A stretch of DNA of 64,000 nt from Psychrobacillus sp044762745 (GCF_044762745.1 NZ_JBIWEX010000009.1:81619-145618), one strand, 5' to 3'. Numbered from the stretch's first letter, positions 33,081 to 42,123 are shown. Numbers and translations: made by a program. The notes: a model not told the origin generated them from the letters alone.

Positions 33081-33974
33081 ATGAATAAAAAACATTCTAT
33101 CATGGTTGGGTTACTTGCAGGTGGCTTATTACTTTCAACGAATACAGCTGAAGCATCGATGACAACTGGAAATTCACAAACTACTTCCGAGGCAAATACA
33201 TCCGTTACGTATCAATGGCAGTCTCCGATTAAAGTTATATATAATTACAATTCAAATAACTTAGATATTCAAAATTTCATCAATGAGCAATTAACAACTT
33301 TACAACCGCTTATTATGAAAGAACTACAAGAAGCTCAGAAATCTATCGTTACGAAGCAAACACCAGAGAATAAGAAACCAGTAGAAAAAGAACAAGCACC
33401 AGTAGTTAAGAAACCAGTAGAAAAAGAACAAGCACCAGTAGTTAAGAAACCAGTAGAAAAAGAACAAGCACCAGTAGCTAAGAAACCAGTAGAAAAAGAA
33501 AAAACACCAGTAGCAGAAAAACCAGCTACTCCAGCTACTCCTGTAACACCACCAGTAGCGAAGGAACCAGTAAAAGAAAATAACCAAACAGCACAAGTAT
33601 CTTCTGTTATTCAACAAGTAGTAGATTTAACAAACCAAGAACGTGCAAAAGCAGGACTAAAGGCTTTACAAATTGATACAAAACTTACGCAATCAGCGCA
33701 AGCAAAATCACAAGATATGAAAGACAAAAACTATTTTGATCATACGAGTCCAACATATGGTTCACCTTTTGATCAAATGAAATCGTTTGGCATCACATAT
33801 ACATCCGCTGCAGAAAATATTGCAATGGGCCAACGAAGTGCAACTGAAGTTGTAAAAGGGTGGATGGAATCACCTGGACATAGAGCAAACATTATGAATC
33901 CATCATACACACATATCGGAGTAGGATTATCCGATAGTGGATACTACTGGACACAACAATTCATTGGAAAATAA
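33081..33974 (+). CDS. Secreted CAP (SCP-like) domain protein with Pro/Lys repeats
   Basis: About 297 residues: signal peptide (cleavage after AEA near residue 26), a Ser/Thr-rich linker, four copies of a 12-residue KKPVEKEQAPV-type repeat, and a C-terminal CAP domain (about 172-297) with VVDLTNQERAKAGLKAL, FDHTSPTYGSPFDQ, AENIAMGQRSA and HRANIMNPSYTHIGVG. CAP proteins of Bacillus (YkwD/YlbC type) are secreted and of unclear function. ATG 33081 is eight bases after AAGGAGG. A shorter paralogue follows. Confidence 0.88.
   Translation: MNKKHSIMVGLLAGGLLLSTNTAEASMTTGNSQTTSEANTSVTYQWQSPIKVIYNYNSNNLDIQNFINEQLTTLQPLIMKELQEAQKSIVTKQTPENKKPVEKEQAPVVKKPVEKEQAPVVKKPVEKEQAPVAKKPVEKEKTPVAEKPATPATPVTPPVAKEPVKENNQTAQVSSVIQQVVDLTNQERAKAGLKALQIDTKLTQSAQAKSQDMKDKNYFDHTSPTYGSPFDQMKSFGITYTSAAENIAMGQRSATEVVKGWMESPGHRANIMNPSYTHIGVGLSDSGYYWTQQFIGK
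33372..33515 (+). repeat. Four tandem 36-bp coding repeats
   Basis: Units at 33372, 33408, 33444 and 33480 encode KKPVEKEQAPVV with small changes; the first three are almost identical in DNA. They form an extended charged linker and could vary in number by slippage. Confidence 0.85.
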
Positions 33975-33981
33975 TAAATCG

Positions 33982-34016
33982 AAAACCTACTAGGATTATA
34001 TCTTAGTAGGTTTTTT
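33982..34016 (+). terminator. Intrinsic terminator
   Basis: AAAACCTACTA and TAGTAGGTTTT arms, then TT; behind the first CAP gene. Confidence 0.85.
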
Positions 34017-34174
34017 CAATTTTTACGCTAATAATTGGTAAACAATCAAAGTTTAATAGTATATATAAAACTGTCAACAGTGTTTTAGAAGAAATAAATT
34101 AGTTTTTTAGTTAAAATAACCATAGTTTAAACAGGGAAAGGTTGTTTTTACTAACATGCTCACTCCGACTGGAT

Positions 34175-34223
34175 TCATTGGAATATTTTATTGAAAAAAA
34201 TTGGGTGATCTTATGTTTATAAT
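34175..34223 (+). promoter_or_regulatory. Upstream box and -10 of second CAP gene
   Basis: TCATTGGAATATTTTAT (34175-34191), 26 bases, TATAAT (34218-34223), repeating the arrangement at 33002. Confidence 0.5.
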
Positions 34224-34248
34224 AAGGGAGCAAACGAAGGAGGAGAAG

Positions 34249-34860
34249 ATGATGAATAAAAATTATTCATTAATAGTTGGGGTACTGGCTGGTAGTTTGT
34301 TATTTTCAACTCACTCAGTGGAAGCATCTATGACAACTGGAAATTCAAATACCGCTTCAGAAGCAAAATCATATGAGACACAAACATGGAACACTCCATT
34401 TAAATATAGTTTTAAAGAACCTAGAGAGAATGCACAGCAAACTCCCGAGAGACCGGTAACTGAAAACAATGAAGTAGTAAAAGTAGATTCCGTAATTCAA
34501 CAAGTAGTAGATTTAACAAATCAAGAACGTGCAAAAGCAGGACTAAAAGCATTACAAATAGATACAAAACTTACGCAATCAGCGCAAGCAAAATCACAAG
34601 ATATGAAAAACAAAAACTATTTTGATCATACGAGTCCAACATACGGCTCACCATTCGATCAAATGAAATCACTTGGCATTACGTATCAATCAGCAGCAGA
34701 AAATATTGCAATGGGACAACGTAGTGCAGCAGAAGTAGTGGATGCATGGATGAAATCACCAGGTCATAAAGCAAATATTATGAATCCATCATACACACAT
34801 ATTGGAGTAGGATTGTCCGATAGTGGGTACTACTGGACACAACAATTTATAGGTAAATAA
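34249..34860 (+). CDS. Secreted CAP (SCP-like) domain protein, short paralogue
   Basis: About 204 residues with signal peptide (to VEA), a short linker without the 12-residue repeats, and a CAP domain almost identical to that of the preceding gene. The start is at ATG 34249 or 34252, behind AAGGAGGAG; an in-frame ATG at 34201 overlaps the promoter and is unlikely. The pair is a recent tandem duplication: DNA of the CAP domains, signal peptides and upstream boxes all match, and only the linker differs. Confidence 0.88.
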   Translation: MMNKNYSLIVGVLAGSLLFSTHSVEASMTTGNSNTASEAKSYETQTWNTPFKYSFKEPRENAQQTPERPVTENNEVVKVDSVIQQVVDLTNQERAKAGLKALQIDTKLTQSAQAKSQDMKNKNYFDHTSPTYGSPFDQMKSLGITYQSAAENIAMGQRSAAEVVDAWMKSPGHKANIMNPSYTHIGVGLSDSGYYWTQQFIGK

Positions 34861-34867
34861 AAAGTGT

Positions 34868-34902
34868 AATCCTATCAAGTATTAAACTTGATAGGATTTT
34901 TT
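34868..34902 (+). terminator. Intrinsic terminator
   Basis: AATCCTATCAAGT and ACTTGATAGGATT arms, then TTTT; behind the second CAP gene. Confidence 0.85.
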
Positions 34903-34904
34903 GT

Positions 34905-34934
34905 GTTTATATTCAAAATGAAGAGCACATACTT
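34905..34934 (+). promoter_or_regulatory. Possible forespore (SigG/SigF-type) promoter of the ger operon
   Basis: GTTTA, 18-base spacer, CATACTT. This is close to the SigG pattern GHATR-N18-CATNHTA. It lies 20 bases before the first ger start codon. Confidence 0.4.
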
Positions 34935-34954
34935 CCATGAGAAGAGGTGATCTG

Positions 34955-36376
34955 ATGGTTGTTTATAAAGAAACAATAGAATTACTTCAAAATACTTTCT
35001 CCGAATCCTTTGATTTTATTACAAAGGAACTACAATGGGAAAATGAGCGAGTAATACTTTGTTATTTTACAACGATGATTGATACTGCAGTTGTCATGAA
35101 ACAAATCAATCATTTACAAATTCGTTTCGAGACAAATGACCCAAACTGGAATATAGCTCCCTTTTCAGAAGTGGTGAAGTTTTCAATTGAACAAATAGAG
35201 ATTAGTCTTTGCACAGGAGAAACTGTTCTTATTTTTCCAAGCTCAAATACAATGCTTCGAATATTCATGCCCAAAATTGCTTCAAGGGCACCTACACCAC
35301 CAGAAAATGAGTATGTTATTCGTGGTTCCCATGATGGTTTTATAGAAAATGCAGATGTAAATATTAATTTAATACGAAAAAAAATTAACTCTCCTGATCT
35401 AAAGATAGAAAGATTAACAATCGGTTCGGCAACTAATACAAAAGTTAACATTATTTATTTGAAGACGAAAGTAGATCAAGGAGCATTAGTTGTATTGAAA
35501 GAAAGACTTGCTAACATTGATATGGAAATGTTATATAGCTCTGGCCAGCTTGAAGATTATATAGAAGATTCGATTTGGTCACCGTTTCCTCAATTTTTAA
35601 ACACGGAAAGACCAGATAGAGTCGTTGCAAATCTGGTAGAAGGTAAAATTGCTATCCTATCGGATTCAGATCCTACTGTACTTGTTGCCCCAGCTAGTTT
35701 ATTTACTTTTTATGAATCTCCAGATGATTTTAATGGGCGAGTTTTAGTTGGTTCGTTTTATCAATTAGTTCGTTTAGCTAGTTTTTTTACAGCCATTTTT
35801 TTACCTGCATTTTATATTGCAGTTATCAGTTTTCATTTTGAAATAGTGCCAATCGATTTAGGTCAGCAAGTTAAGAGTTCTGTTAGTAATGTTCCTTTTC
35901 GTCCCATATTCGAAGCATTCCTTTTAGAGATAATGATTGAACTAATTCGAGAAGCGAGTATTCGATTACCTAGTCCTGTTGGCCAAACAATTGGGGTAGT
36001 AGGGGGATTAGTAATTGGAGATGCAATTGTTTCTGCTGGGCTTGCTTCTAATCTAATGATAATAGTTGTTGCTTTGACAGCACTTGCTAGCTTTGTCAGT
36101 CCTTCTGTTGAATTGAGTACGTCCGTACGTATTCTTAGATTTCCTTTTATGATAGCAGCTTCTATATTAGGCTTTTTTGGAATTGTAGTAGGTTCACTCA
36201 TGCTTTTTATTCATTTATTAAATTTACAGTCATTAAATCGACCATATTTGTCGCCCCTAATACCTTTTGAGCCCAAAAAACTTTTATCCGTGTTTTTCCG
36301 ACTTCCTAATTATAAGTCACATAAGGGACAAAAGTATTTTTATTTCTTCAAAAAAGGATTGAAGAAAAATGAATAA
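34955..36376 (+). CDS. Spore germinant receptor subunit A (GerAA family)
   Basis: A 473-residue GerA-family protein: a large soluble N-terminal part (about 1-265) and a C-terminal membrane part with several helices (about 270-445). Family motifs include SPFPQFLNTERPDRVV, EGKIAILSDSDPTVLVAP, and PIFEAFLLEIMIELIREASI with RLPSPVGQTIGVVGGLVIGD. It forms the nutrient receptor in the spore inner membrane with subunits B and C. The start is ATG 34955, behind GAGGTGATC. It overlaps the B subunit by eight bases. The C-terminal tail is short but within family range. Confidence 0.93.
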   Translation: MVVYKETIELLQNTFSESFDFITKELQWENERVILCYFTTMIDTAVVMKQINHLQIRFETNDPNWNIAPFSEVVKFSIEQIEISLCTGETVLIFPSSNTMLRIFMPKIASRAPTPPENEYVIRGSHDGFIENADVNINLIRKKINSPDLKIERLTIGSATNTKVNIIYLKTKVDQGALVVLKERLANIDMEMLYSSGQLEDYIEDSIWSPFPQFLNTERPDRVVANLVEGKIAILSDSDPTVLVAPASLFTFYESPDDFNGRVLVGSFYQLVRLASFFTAIFLPAFYIAVISFHFEIVPIDLGQQVKSSVSNVPFRPIFEAFLLEIMIELIREASIRLPSPVGQTIGVVGGLVIGDAIVSAGLASNLMIIVVALTALASFVSPSVELSTSVRILRFPFMIAASILGFFGIVVGSLMLFIHLLNLQSLNRPYLSPLIPFEPKKLLSVFFRLPNYKSHKGQKYFYFFKKGLKKNE

Positions 36377-37397
36377 ATGGACTGTTTCAAATAAACAATT
36401 ATTTATGTTTTTATTTGTTATTCAAACTGGTACTATCTTTATTACACTCCAATCGCGCGTGATTAATGCTGCAGAACAAAATGCATGGATTGTATTCAAT
36501 TTAGCTAGTGTTCTACATTTAATCTTGTTAATTATTTTTAATAAATACTATCAATATTTTCAGTTGAATAAGTTTGAAAAATGGCTTTTTCAGATTTATT
36601 GGTATACAGTGGTAATTATTTTTTTGGCGACAATAGGCTTTTTGTTAATTGTCTGGGTTTTTCCATTAACCCCACATTGGATTGTTATTGGAATAATCGT
36701 TTTTATTTCTTTCTACGCAAATATAAGTAAATATGCAGTGCCTCTAAATATTTCGATTATTTTAATTCCTTTCGTCTTCTTATTTGTAGGAGCGTTATTT
36801 CTTTCTGTTCCAGACTTAATATGGACTAATTTATTTCCTCTAGGACATATTGATAAAAAGCAATGGATTAATGGTTTGGAGCAATCATTAGATGCGTTCA
36901 TCGGATTGGAAGCTTTTTTAATATTACGGCCTTTTGTACAAGACAAAAAAGATTTAAAAACAAAACAAATCGTTTTTTATCAAATTGCACTAACGCTTTT
37001 TTTTCTAATTACTATTCTGTTCTCTCTGTTGTTCTTTTCACTGGAAGATATAAAAATCATTCCCATAGCAATCATGTATTTGTTAAAGTCTCAAGGCGTA
37101 ACTTTTGTCGAACGTCTAGATTTATTTTTTACTTATATTTGGATGACATGGAGTATCATAACGGTAACTTTATTTATGTTTTTAGGAATTCATTTATATG
37201 GAACGATGCATAATAAGGGGCACTTCAAATTTACAGCAATTATACATTTTATTATTTTTATATGTCCGTTATTTTTGCTATCAAGGGATATATTAAAAAA
37301 AGCAAATGATTTACTTTTTTACGGCCATTTGATTTTTGGAATTTTATTGCCATTGTTTATTCTCCTTAAGGGATGGAGGAAATCATTGCGTGACTAA
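36369..37397 (+). CDS. Spore germinant receptor subunit B (GerAB family)
   Basis: A 342-residue protein with about ten membrane helices, of the GerAB/APC-like transporter family. It is the subunit thought to bind the germinant and pass the signal or ions. Features are an N-terminal ISNKQ-like segment (VSNKQLFMFLFVIQTGTIF) and a central IGLEAFLILRPFV. It overlaps subunit A by eight bases and subunit C by eight bases, forming a classic A-B-C operon. The nutrient sensed cannot be told from sequence. Confidence 0.9.
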   Translation: MNKWTVSNKQLFMFLFVIQTGTIFITLQSRVINAAEQNAWIVFNLASVLHLILLIIFNKYYQYFQLNKFEKWLFQIYWYTVVIIFLATIGFLLIVWVFPLTPHWIVIGIIVFISFYANISKYAVPLNISIILIPFVFLFVGALFLSVPDLIWTNLFPLGHIDKKQWINGLEQSLDAFIGLEAFLILRPFVQDKKDLKTKQIVFYQIALTLFFLITILFSLLFFSLEDIKIIPIAIMYLLKSQGVTFVERLDLFFTYIWMTWSIITVTLFMFLGIHLYGTMHNKGHFKFTAIIHFIIFICPLFLLSRDILKKANDLLFYGHLIFGILLPLFILLKGWRKSLRD

Positions 37398-38457
37398 AAA
37401 GATAAGTTTATTACTATTAATTCTATTACTATTAAGTGGATGCAGGGATGAACGGCTGAACAAAGACTTTGCAAGTGTACCTATGATTGGTTTTGACGGA
37501 AAACTTGGAGCTCTAACAGGCTATTTTGGTTTACCTGGTGAACAACATAATACAAATAAATTTGAAATGCTTTCCGCAAAAGGGATATCGGTAGAAGACG
37601 TAACATTGATAGTCGATCAAAAGATAAACCAAAGAGTTGACATTTCCAAATTAACAAGTATTTTGTTTTCTGCTGAAACTGCAAAAGGTGACTTCTATAG
37701 CTATCTTGATTGGTATTATCGAAATTCCCGAAACCGATTAAATACTGTATTAATCGTAACGGATGGGAGTACAGAACCCTTCATCCAATATGGGGATAAG
37801 ATGGGAAAGGACGTAAATAATTATTATAGTGAATTTATAGAAGGGTTTAAGTTAAATGCTATTTTACCCAAAACTAATTTGCAACTGGCATGCACTGATC
37901 TACTAGATGAAGGAATCGATTTGACCTTACCATATATGAAAATGTCAAATGAAGGTAAAATGCCTGAATTAGATGGTACGGCTCTTTTTAGTGGAAAAAA
38001 CTTTTCAGGAAAAACGTTAAATAGGGAAGAGTCAATTGTATTACAACTCATGAAAAATAAAAAAGGGAAGTATACGTATTTGACGTTTAAGTATGATGAT
38101 ATTCCGGTAACAATTAGAGTAAATAGTGTGCAAAGGAAAATGAAATGGAATGGGACGAAAATAGATATTAGTTATCAAATGAAAGTGGGCATTATGGAGT
38201 ATTATAAAGATCATTTATTAGAAGAAAAGGAACTTAAATCATTAGATAAGTTTTTAGAAGAAAAATTAACAAAGAGAATGGAAGAAGTTTTAAAAGTATT
38301 ACACGATGCAAATAGTGATGCCCTTGGGATAGGTCGTTATGCGAGAGCATTTCATCCAGATATATTTGAAGAAAAAAAGTGGAAAGAAAAATATCCGACT
38401 TTAACGATTACTCCAAAAGTAAAAATTAAAATAATGGAAACGGGAATTTTAGATTAA
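37390..38457 (+). CDS. Spore germinant receptor subunit C lipoprotein (GerAC family)
   Basis: About 355 residues; the start GTG 37390 follows GGAGG and gives a lipoprotein signal VTKKISLLLLILLLLSGC with Cys at about 18. The rest matches GerAC: YGDK..KDVNNYYS.., and C-terminal AFHPDIFEEKKWKEKYP is near-diagnostic. The early lumenal GxxVxxI segment is less typical and slightly shortened. It is anchored on the outer face of the spore inner membrane and needed for receptor function. It closes the operon and is followed by a terminator. Confidence 0.9.
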   Translation: MTKKISLLLLILLLLSGCRDERLNKDFASVPMIGFDGKLGALTGYFGLPGEQHNTNKFEMLSAKGISVEDVTLIVDQKINQRVDISKLTSILFSAETAKGDFYSYLDWYYRNSRNRLNTVLIVTDGSTEPFIQYGDKMGKDVNNYYSEFIEGFKLNAILPKTNLQLACTDLLDEGIDLTLPYMKMSNEGKMPELDGTALFSGKNFSGKTLNREESIVLQLMKNKKGKYTYLTFKYDDIPVTIRVNSVQRKMKWNGTKIDISYQMKVGIMEYYKDHLLEEKELKSLDKFLEEKLTKRMEEVLKVLHDANSDALGIGRYARAFHPDIFEEKKWKEKYPTLTITPKVKIKIMETGILD

Positions 38458-38458
38458 A

Positions 38459-38487
38459 AAACGACACAATTACAATGCGTCGTTTTT
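38459..38487. terminator. Bidirectional intrinsic terminator
   Basis: AAAACGAC.CA.TT and its complement ..GCGTCGTTTTT, between the convergent ger operon and MATE gene. Confidence 0.75.
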
Positions 38488-39828
38488 AGTCATTTTTTTC
38501 TGTAAGTATACAAGTCTTATACCGAGTGTAATTGCACCAATCGTAAGACCAACAATGAGACCAATCCAGTAGCCAAAACGCTCGAAAGAAGTGTAGTTAG
38601 CTAACAAATAACCGGTTGGAAGTCCAATAATCCAGTACGAAATAATGGCCATGATAAACGTAATCGTAACATCTTTGTATCCTCTGAGTGCACCTTGTAC
38701 GGGTGCTTGAATCGCATCCGATAATTGGAAGAGCGCAGCAAACAAGAAAAACTGAACAGTTAATGTAATTACATAAGTATCATCTGTATAAATAGATGCA
38801 ATTGGTTCTCGGAATATTAACAGAATAGATGATGAAATAAAACTGAAAAATACAGCTGTTCCCACACTTAACCAACTATACGTTTTCGCATCTTTATACC
38901 GTTTTGCTCCTACTTCATGACCTACTAAAATAGTTGCTCCCATAGCTATACTAAGCGGAATCATATAGAGCAAGGAAGTAAAATTCATTGCTATTTGATG
39001 TGCGGAAATAACTTCTGTTGAATACCTACTCATCAGAATTGTTACAGCTGAGAAAATCGTCGTTTCCGCGAAAAGCGCCAATCCAATAGGAACTCCTATT
39101 TTTGTTAGCGTGCCGATTTTAGCGAAAGATGGTTTACTCCAGAATTTAAATATCGTTAATTCTGCAAATGGTTTATTTTTATAAACGATAAAGATTGCAA
39201 TAAAGAGGATAAGCCAATATGTTATGGCAGAGCCAATCCCCGCTCCTACTCCGCCGAGTGCAGGGAAGCCAAACTTTCCGTAAATGAATACATAGTTTAA
39301 AATGATATGAATCGGTGCAGATAACAAAGTGATAAACATGGAAACTCTTGTTTTACCTAATGCATCGATAAAGGAACGTAGCACACTATATAAAAATAAG
39401 GGAATAAGACCAATACTCATCATATACAAATATTTCTTCGCAACTAAGCGTACACTATTTTCAAGGGGTATCAAGTTTAAGACGGGATCGATCAAAAATA
39501 AAATACCAAGAAAAACGATAAATGCTAGGAAAATAGCAATATAAAAACCTTGTTGTACAAAGGTACGTACATCTTCCTTCTTTTTTGCACCGATAAATTG
39601 TGCTACAATGGGCGTAATTCCTATTAATATACCAGTTAACCCGGTATAAACAGGAAGCCAGATAGAGGATCCAATAGAAACACCTGCTAGATGATCAATA
39701 CTATATTTGCTTGTCATTAATATATCAAAAAAGGTCATTAAATAAAGTGCAACTTGTGTGATTAAAATAGGTACTACAATTTTAATCATATTCTTGCTTT
39801 TTTCGGGTAGTGATTTCGTTTCATGCAT
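38470..39828 (-). CDS. MATE family multidrug/cation efflux transporter
   Basis: About 452 residues with twelve membrane helices in two similar halves, as in NorM-type MATE pumps that export cationic compounds in exchange for Na+ or H+. Marks include the N-terminal PILITQVALYLMTFFDILM and the second-half PIGLALFAETTIFSAVTILM. The start ATG 39828 (MHETKSLPEK) is preferred because ATG 39840 overlaps the ribosome site AAAGGATG. Substrate unknown. It is a single gene convergent with the ger operon and divergent from the MurG-like gene. Confidence 0.9.
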   Translation of the reverse strand: MHETKSLPEKSKNMIKIVVPILITQVALYLMTFFDILMTSKYSIDHLAGVSIGSSIWLPVYTGLTGILIGITPIVAQFIGAKKKEDVRTFVQQGFYIAIFLAFIVFLGILFLIDPVLNLIPLENSVRLVAKKYLYMMSIGLIPLFLYSVLRSFIDALGKTRVSMFITLLSAPIHIILNYVFIYGKFGFPALGGVGAGIGSAITYWLILFIAIFIVYKNKPFAELTIFKFWSKPSFAKIGTLTKIGVPIGLALFAETTIFSAVTILMSRYSTEVISAHQIAMNFTSLLYMIPLSIAMGATILVGHEVGAKRYKDAKTYSWLSVGTAVFFSFISSSILLIFREPIASIYTDDTYVITLTVQFFLFAALFQLSDAIQAPVQGALRGYKDVTITFIMAIISYWIIGLPTGYLLANYTSFERFGYWIGLIVGLTIGAITLGIRLVYLQKKMTKNDAL

Positions 39829-39873
39829 TTTGGCATACATCCTTTAAGTTTTAAAATAGTTAGGAGATTATGA

Positions 39874-40950
39874 ATGAATAATAACACAATTGTATTAACA
39901 GGCGGGGGAACTGCCGGCCATGTTTCGTTAAACGAAGCAATTATTCCCGAATTAATAAAAAAAGATTATAAAATCCATTATATAGGCTCTCATGATGGGA
40001 TTGAAAGAACTATTATAGGGGGAAATTTTCCGACGATACCCTATCATTCGATTTCCAATGGTAAACTTCGAAGATATTTTTCGATGAAAAACTTTTCGGA
40101 TCCATTCAAAGTGTTATATGGTACTTTACAAGCATTAACGATATTAAGAAAAGTAAAGCCTTCTCTCATTTTTTCAAAAGGCGGATTTGTATCTGTTCCT
40201 GTAGCTATCGCTGCAAAACTTGCGAACATCCCAGTAGTAATACATGAATCAGATGTAACACCTGGCCTTGCGAATAAAATCGCTTCCTCTTTTGCAGAAC
40301 ATATTTTTACCGTATTTGAAGAAACATTAAAATACTTACCAAAAGAAAAAGCTTCTTCCATTGGTGCAATTATTCGCCCAGACTTATTTTTAGGCAATGA
40401 ACAAATTGCAGAAAAGATTACCGGCTTCCAAGCGAGTAAAGAAACGATCATCGTTATGGGTGGAAGTCAAGGTTCCGCAAAAATAAATGAAGTTATTAAA
40501 GATAATATAGAGTCATTAACGAGTAAGTTTCAAATTATCCATTTATGTGGAAAAGGTAATTTGGATCCAGCTTTAACAGGGAAGCCTAATTATATTGCAT
40601 TTGAATATGTAACGGATGAGTTACCTCACTTATTAAAGATATGCGATTATGTAATTAGTCGTGCAGGTTCAAATTCTATATTTGAATTTCTTGAGTTAAA
40701 AAAACCGATGTTGTTAATCCCATTATCGATTCATGCAAGTAGAGGGGATCAAGTTTTAAATGCAAACTTTTTTGAGAACAAAGGATATGCTCTAAAAATT
40801 GAAGAAGAATACTTAACAACGAAAAGTTTTATGGATATACTATCCGATTTAGTGAAATATAAAGAGGAAATAGTCGATAAACAATTCACTGCAGCCTCTT
40901 CAAAAACACCGGATCAGTTCACAGAACTACTACTTACGTATAAAAAATAA
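39874..40950 (+). CDS. MurG-type UDP-GlcNAc:lipid I N-acetylglucosaminyltransferase
   Basis: A 358-residue glycosyltransferase of the MurG family (GT28) that adds GlcNAc to lipid I to make lipid II at the inner face of the membrane. N-terminal TGGGTAGHV and FSKGGFVSVPVAIAAKL, plus C-terminal MGGSQGSAKIN and ISRAGSNSIFEFLELKKPML with IHASRGDQVLNA, are the family motifs. It lies alone between a MATE pump and a small YfhE-like gene, not in a division/cell-wall cluster. Stand-alone MurG copies are known in the B. cereus group and Listeria. Whether this is the only MurG cannot be told from the window. Confidence 0.9.
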   Translation: MNNNTIVLTGGGTAGHVSLNEAIIPELIKKDYKIHYIGSHDGIERTIIGGNFPTIPYHSISNGKLRRYFSMKNFSDPFKVLYGTLQALTILRKVKPSLIFSKGGFVSVPVAIAAKLANIPVVIHESDVTPGLANKIASSFAEHIFTVFEETLKYLPKEKASSIGAIIRPDLFLGNEQIAEKITGFQASKETIIVMGGSQGSAKINEVIKDNIESLTSKFQIIHLCGKGNLDPALTGKPNYIAFEYVTDELPHLLKICDYVISRAGSNSIFEFLELKKPMLLIPLSIHASRGDQVLNANFFENKGYALKIEEEYLTTKSFMDILSDLVKYKEEIVDKQFTAASSKTPDQFTELLLTYKK

Positions 40951-40963
40951 GAAACCCCAAATA

Positions 40964-41007
40964 TAGCAGGAGAAGGAAAATAGTATTTTTTCTTCTGCTG
41001 TTTTTTT
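40964..41007 (+). terminator. Intrinsic terminator
   Basis: AGCAGGAGAAG and CTTCTGCT arms with a long loop, followed by TTTTTTT; behind the MurG-type gene. Confidence 0.65.
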
Positions 41008-41112
41008 CTATGTTTAGTTCAAAATATATCTAAATTTTCTTTCTATGAAATCGAATATCCATCGTTACAAAGGAAAAACTGATAAAGATTAAAAACGAAA
41101 GGAGTGTTCTCG

Positions 41113-41256
41113 ATGAAAAATCGTAAACCACCACATGAACAGTTCACGATGAAAGAAAATGGTTTGACTTCAATGCAAGAAGTTAGATATCAAAAAGCAT
41201 ACAATCGTGCTGACAAAGCAACAACCAAGAAAAATCAAGAAAATCATAATAAATAG
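41113..41256 (+). CDS. Small YfhE-like protein
   Basis: A 47-residue basic protein (MKNRKPPHEQFTMKENGLTS then MQEVRYQKAYNRADKA). The LTSMQEV.Y...Y..AD pattern resembles the short YfhE family of Bacillus, whose function is not known. GAAAGGAGTG precedes ATG 41113. The open frame is short but the ribosome site and pattern support it. Confidence 0.6.
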   Translation: MKNRKPPHEQFTMKENGLTSMQEVRYQKAYNRADKATTKKNQENHNK

Positions 41257-41334
41257 TAAACTTCATAACGCACTCCGATCTAGGCGAATGATCAGAGCTT
41301 CTATTAGATGTACAAGCAAGAGCAATTGCCAGGG

Positions 41335-41376
41335 AGAAAAAAAGCAGCGCCTCCGTAATAGAGGTGCTGCTTACAT
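41335..41376 (-). terminator. Intrinsic terminator of the GNAT gene
   Basis: Read on the minus strand: AAGCAGCACCTC and GAGGCGCTGCTT arms, then TTTTTTC. Confidence 0.8.
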
Positions 41377-41425
41377 ATTTATATAACTACCCTTGCCCAG
41401 TTATTGAATACGTAATAGTTTATGC

Positions 41426-41971
41426 TTACATCGCTTGTTCTTCTTCGTTGTTTTGCTGCATCATCACTAAATGGAACAAATCTTTTGGAATATAGTACAA
41501 GTCATAAACTTCTTGTTTTTTGTTAATTTCTGTATAAATACAAGGATGTGATTCGTTTGCTTTAATCGTGTAAGGAAGTTTTTCTGCAGCGCGAATACTT
41601 TTTGGATTCGTTTTACGAATGCGTAAAAACACGGTGTGAATATCTAGCTCGAAAAAAAGCTCTTCAAGAAATTGTTCTTTTGCTTTTTTATTGTAACCTA
41701 GCCCTTGGAATTGAGTGCCAATCCAAGTACCTAGAAATCCAGCTCCATCTTCAATATCAAATAAATTAATCGTACCTATTGGTTGACCGAAATCACTTAC
41801 AATTGTACGAGTAATGACAGTTCCAGCTTCCTCTTCTGCCATTAATTGTTTTGTTGAGAACCAATATTCATCCGCTGAATATGCTTTATGGCGTACATAA
41901 GGCAGTACAGTTGGATCTGACATAAGTTCATAAAGAGAAGTACATTCATGCAAATCTCGTTTTTTTATCAA
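41426..41971 (-). CDS. GNAT family N-acetyltransferase (RimJ/RimL type)
   Basis: A 181-residue acetyltransferase. The GNAT core is visible: a substrate loop, GTINLFDIEDGAGFLGTWI for the central strands, and the acetyl-CoA-binding GLGYNKKAKEQFLEELF, followed by VFLRIRKTNPKSIRAAEKL. RimJ/RimL-type members modify protein N-termini or small amines; the substrate is unknown. Start TTG 41971 follows AGGGGGCG. The C-terminal LVMMQQNNEEEQAM is a family-external tail. Confidence 0.85.
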   Translation of the reverse strand: MIKKRDLHECTSLYELMSDPTVLPYVRHKAYSADEYWFSTKQLMAEEEAGTVITRTIVSDFGQPIGTINLFDIEDGAGFLGTWIGTQFQGLGYNKKAKEQFLEELFFELDIHTVFLRIRKTNPKSIRAAEKLPYTIKANESHPCIYTEINKKQEVYDLYYIPKDLFHLVMMQQNNEEEQAM

Positions 41972-42053
41972 AAAAAGCGCCCCCTAAAGAACCAAAAAAT
42001 GAGCATAGTCATCCTAGGTCCCAGAAATTTTTCATTTCGAATTGCATAAAAAA

Positions 42054-42123
42054 TTTCGGGGTAGGAATCGAACCTACTAGGACCAGCTCAAAACTGGTGG
42101 CGCACCATTTGCCTTCCCTCGGC
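42054..42123 (-). tRNA. tRNA-like relic (degenerate), anticodon loop TTTTGAG
   Basis: On the minus strand, a perfect T arm (GTAGG TTCGATT CCTAC, 42061-42077) is preceded by an anticodon arm (ACCAG TTTTGAG CTGGT, 42082-42098; apparent anticodon TTG) and a D-arm-like GGC AAATGGTGC GCC (42099-42113). The acceptor stem is imperfect: 3' CCCGAAA would pair with TTT-gc-CG-a-GGG only with bulges, and no CCA follows. It is probably a tRNA pseudogene or tRNA-like RNA; a working tRNA is unlikely. Confidence 0.5.

Noticed and set aside
33324..33617. Minus-strand frame rich in Trp/Phe/Tyr repeats
   Set aside because: It is the antisense shadow of the KKPVEKEQAPV repeats of the CAP gene.
37100..37112. TTTTGTCGAAC as a Spo0A box
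   Set aside because: It lies well inside the germinant receptor B coding sequence with no promoter nearby.
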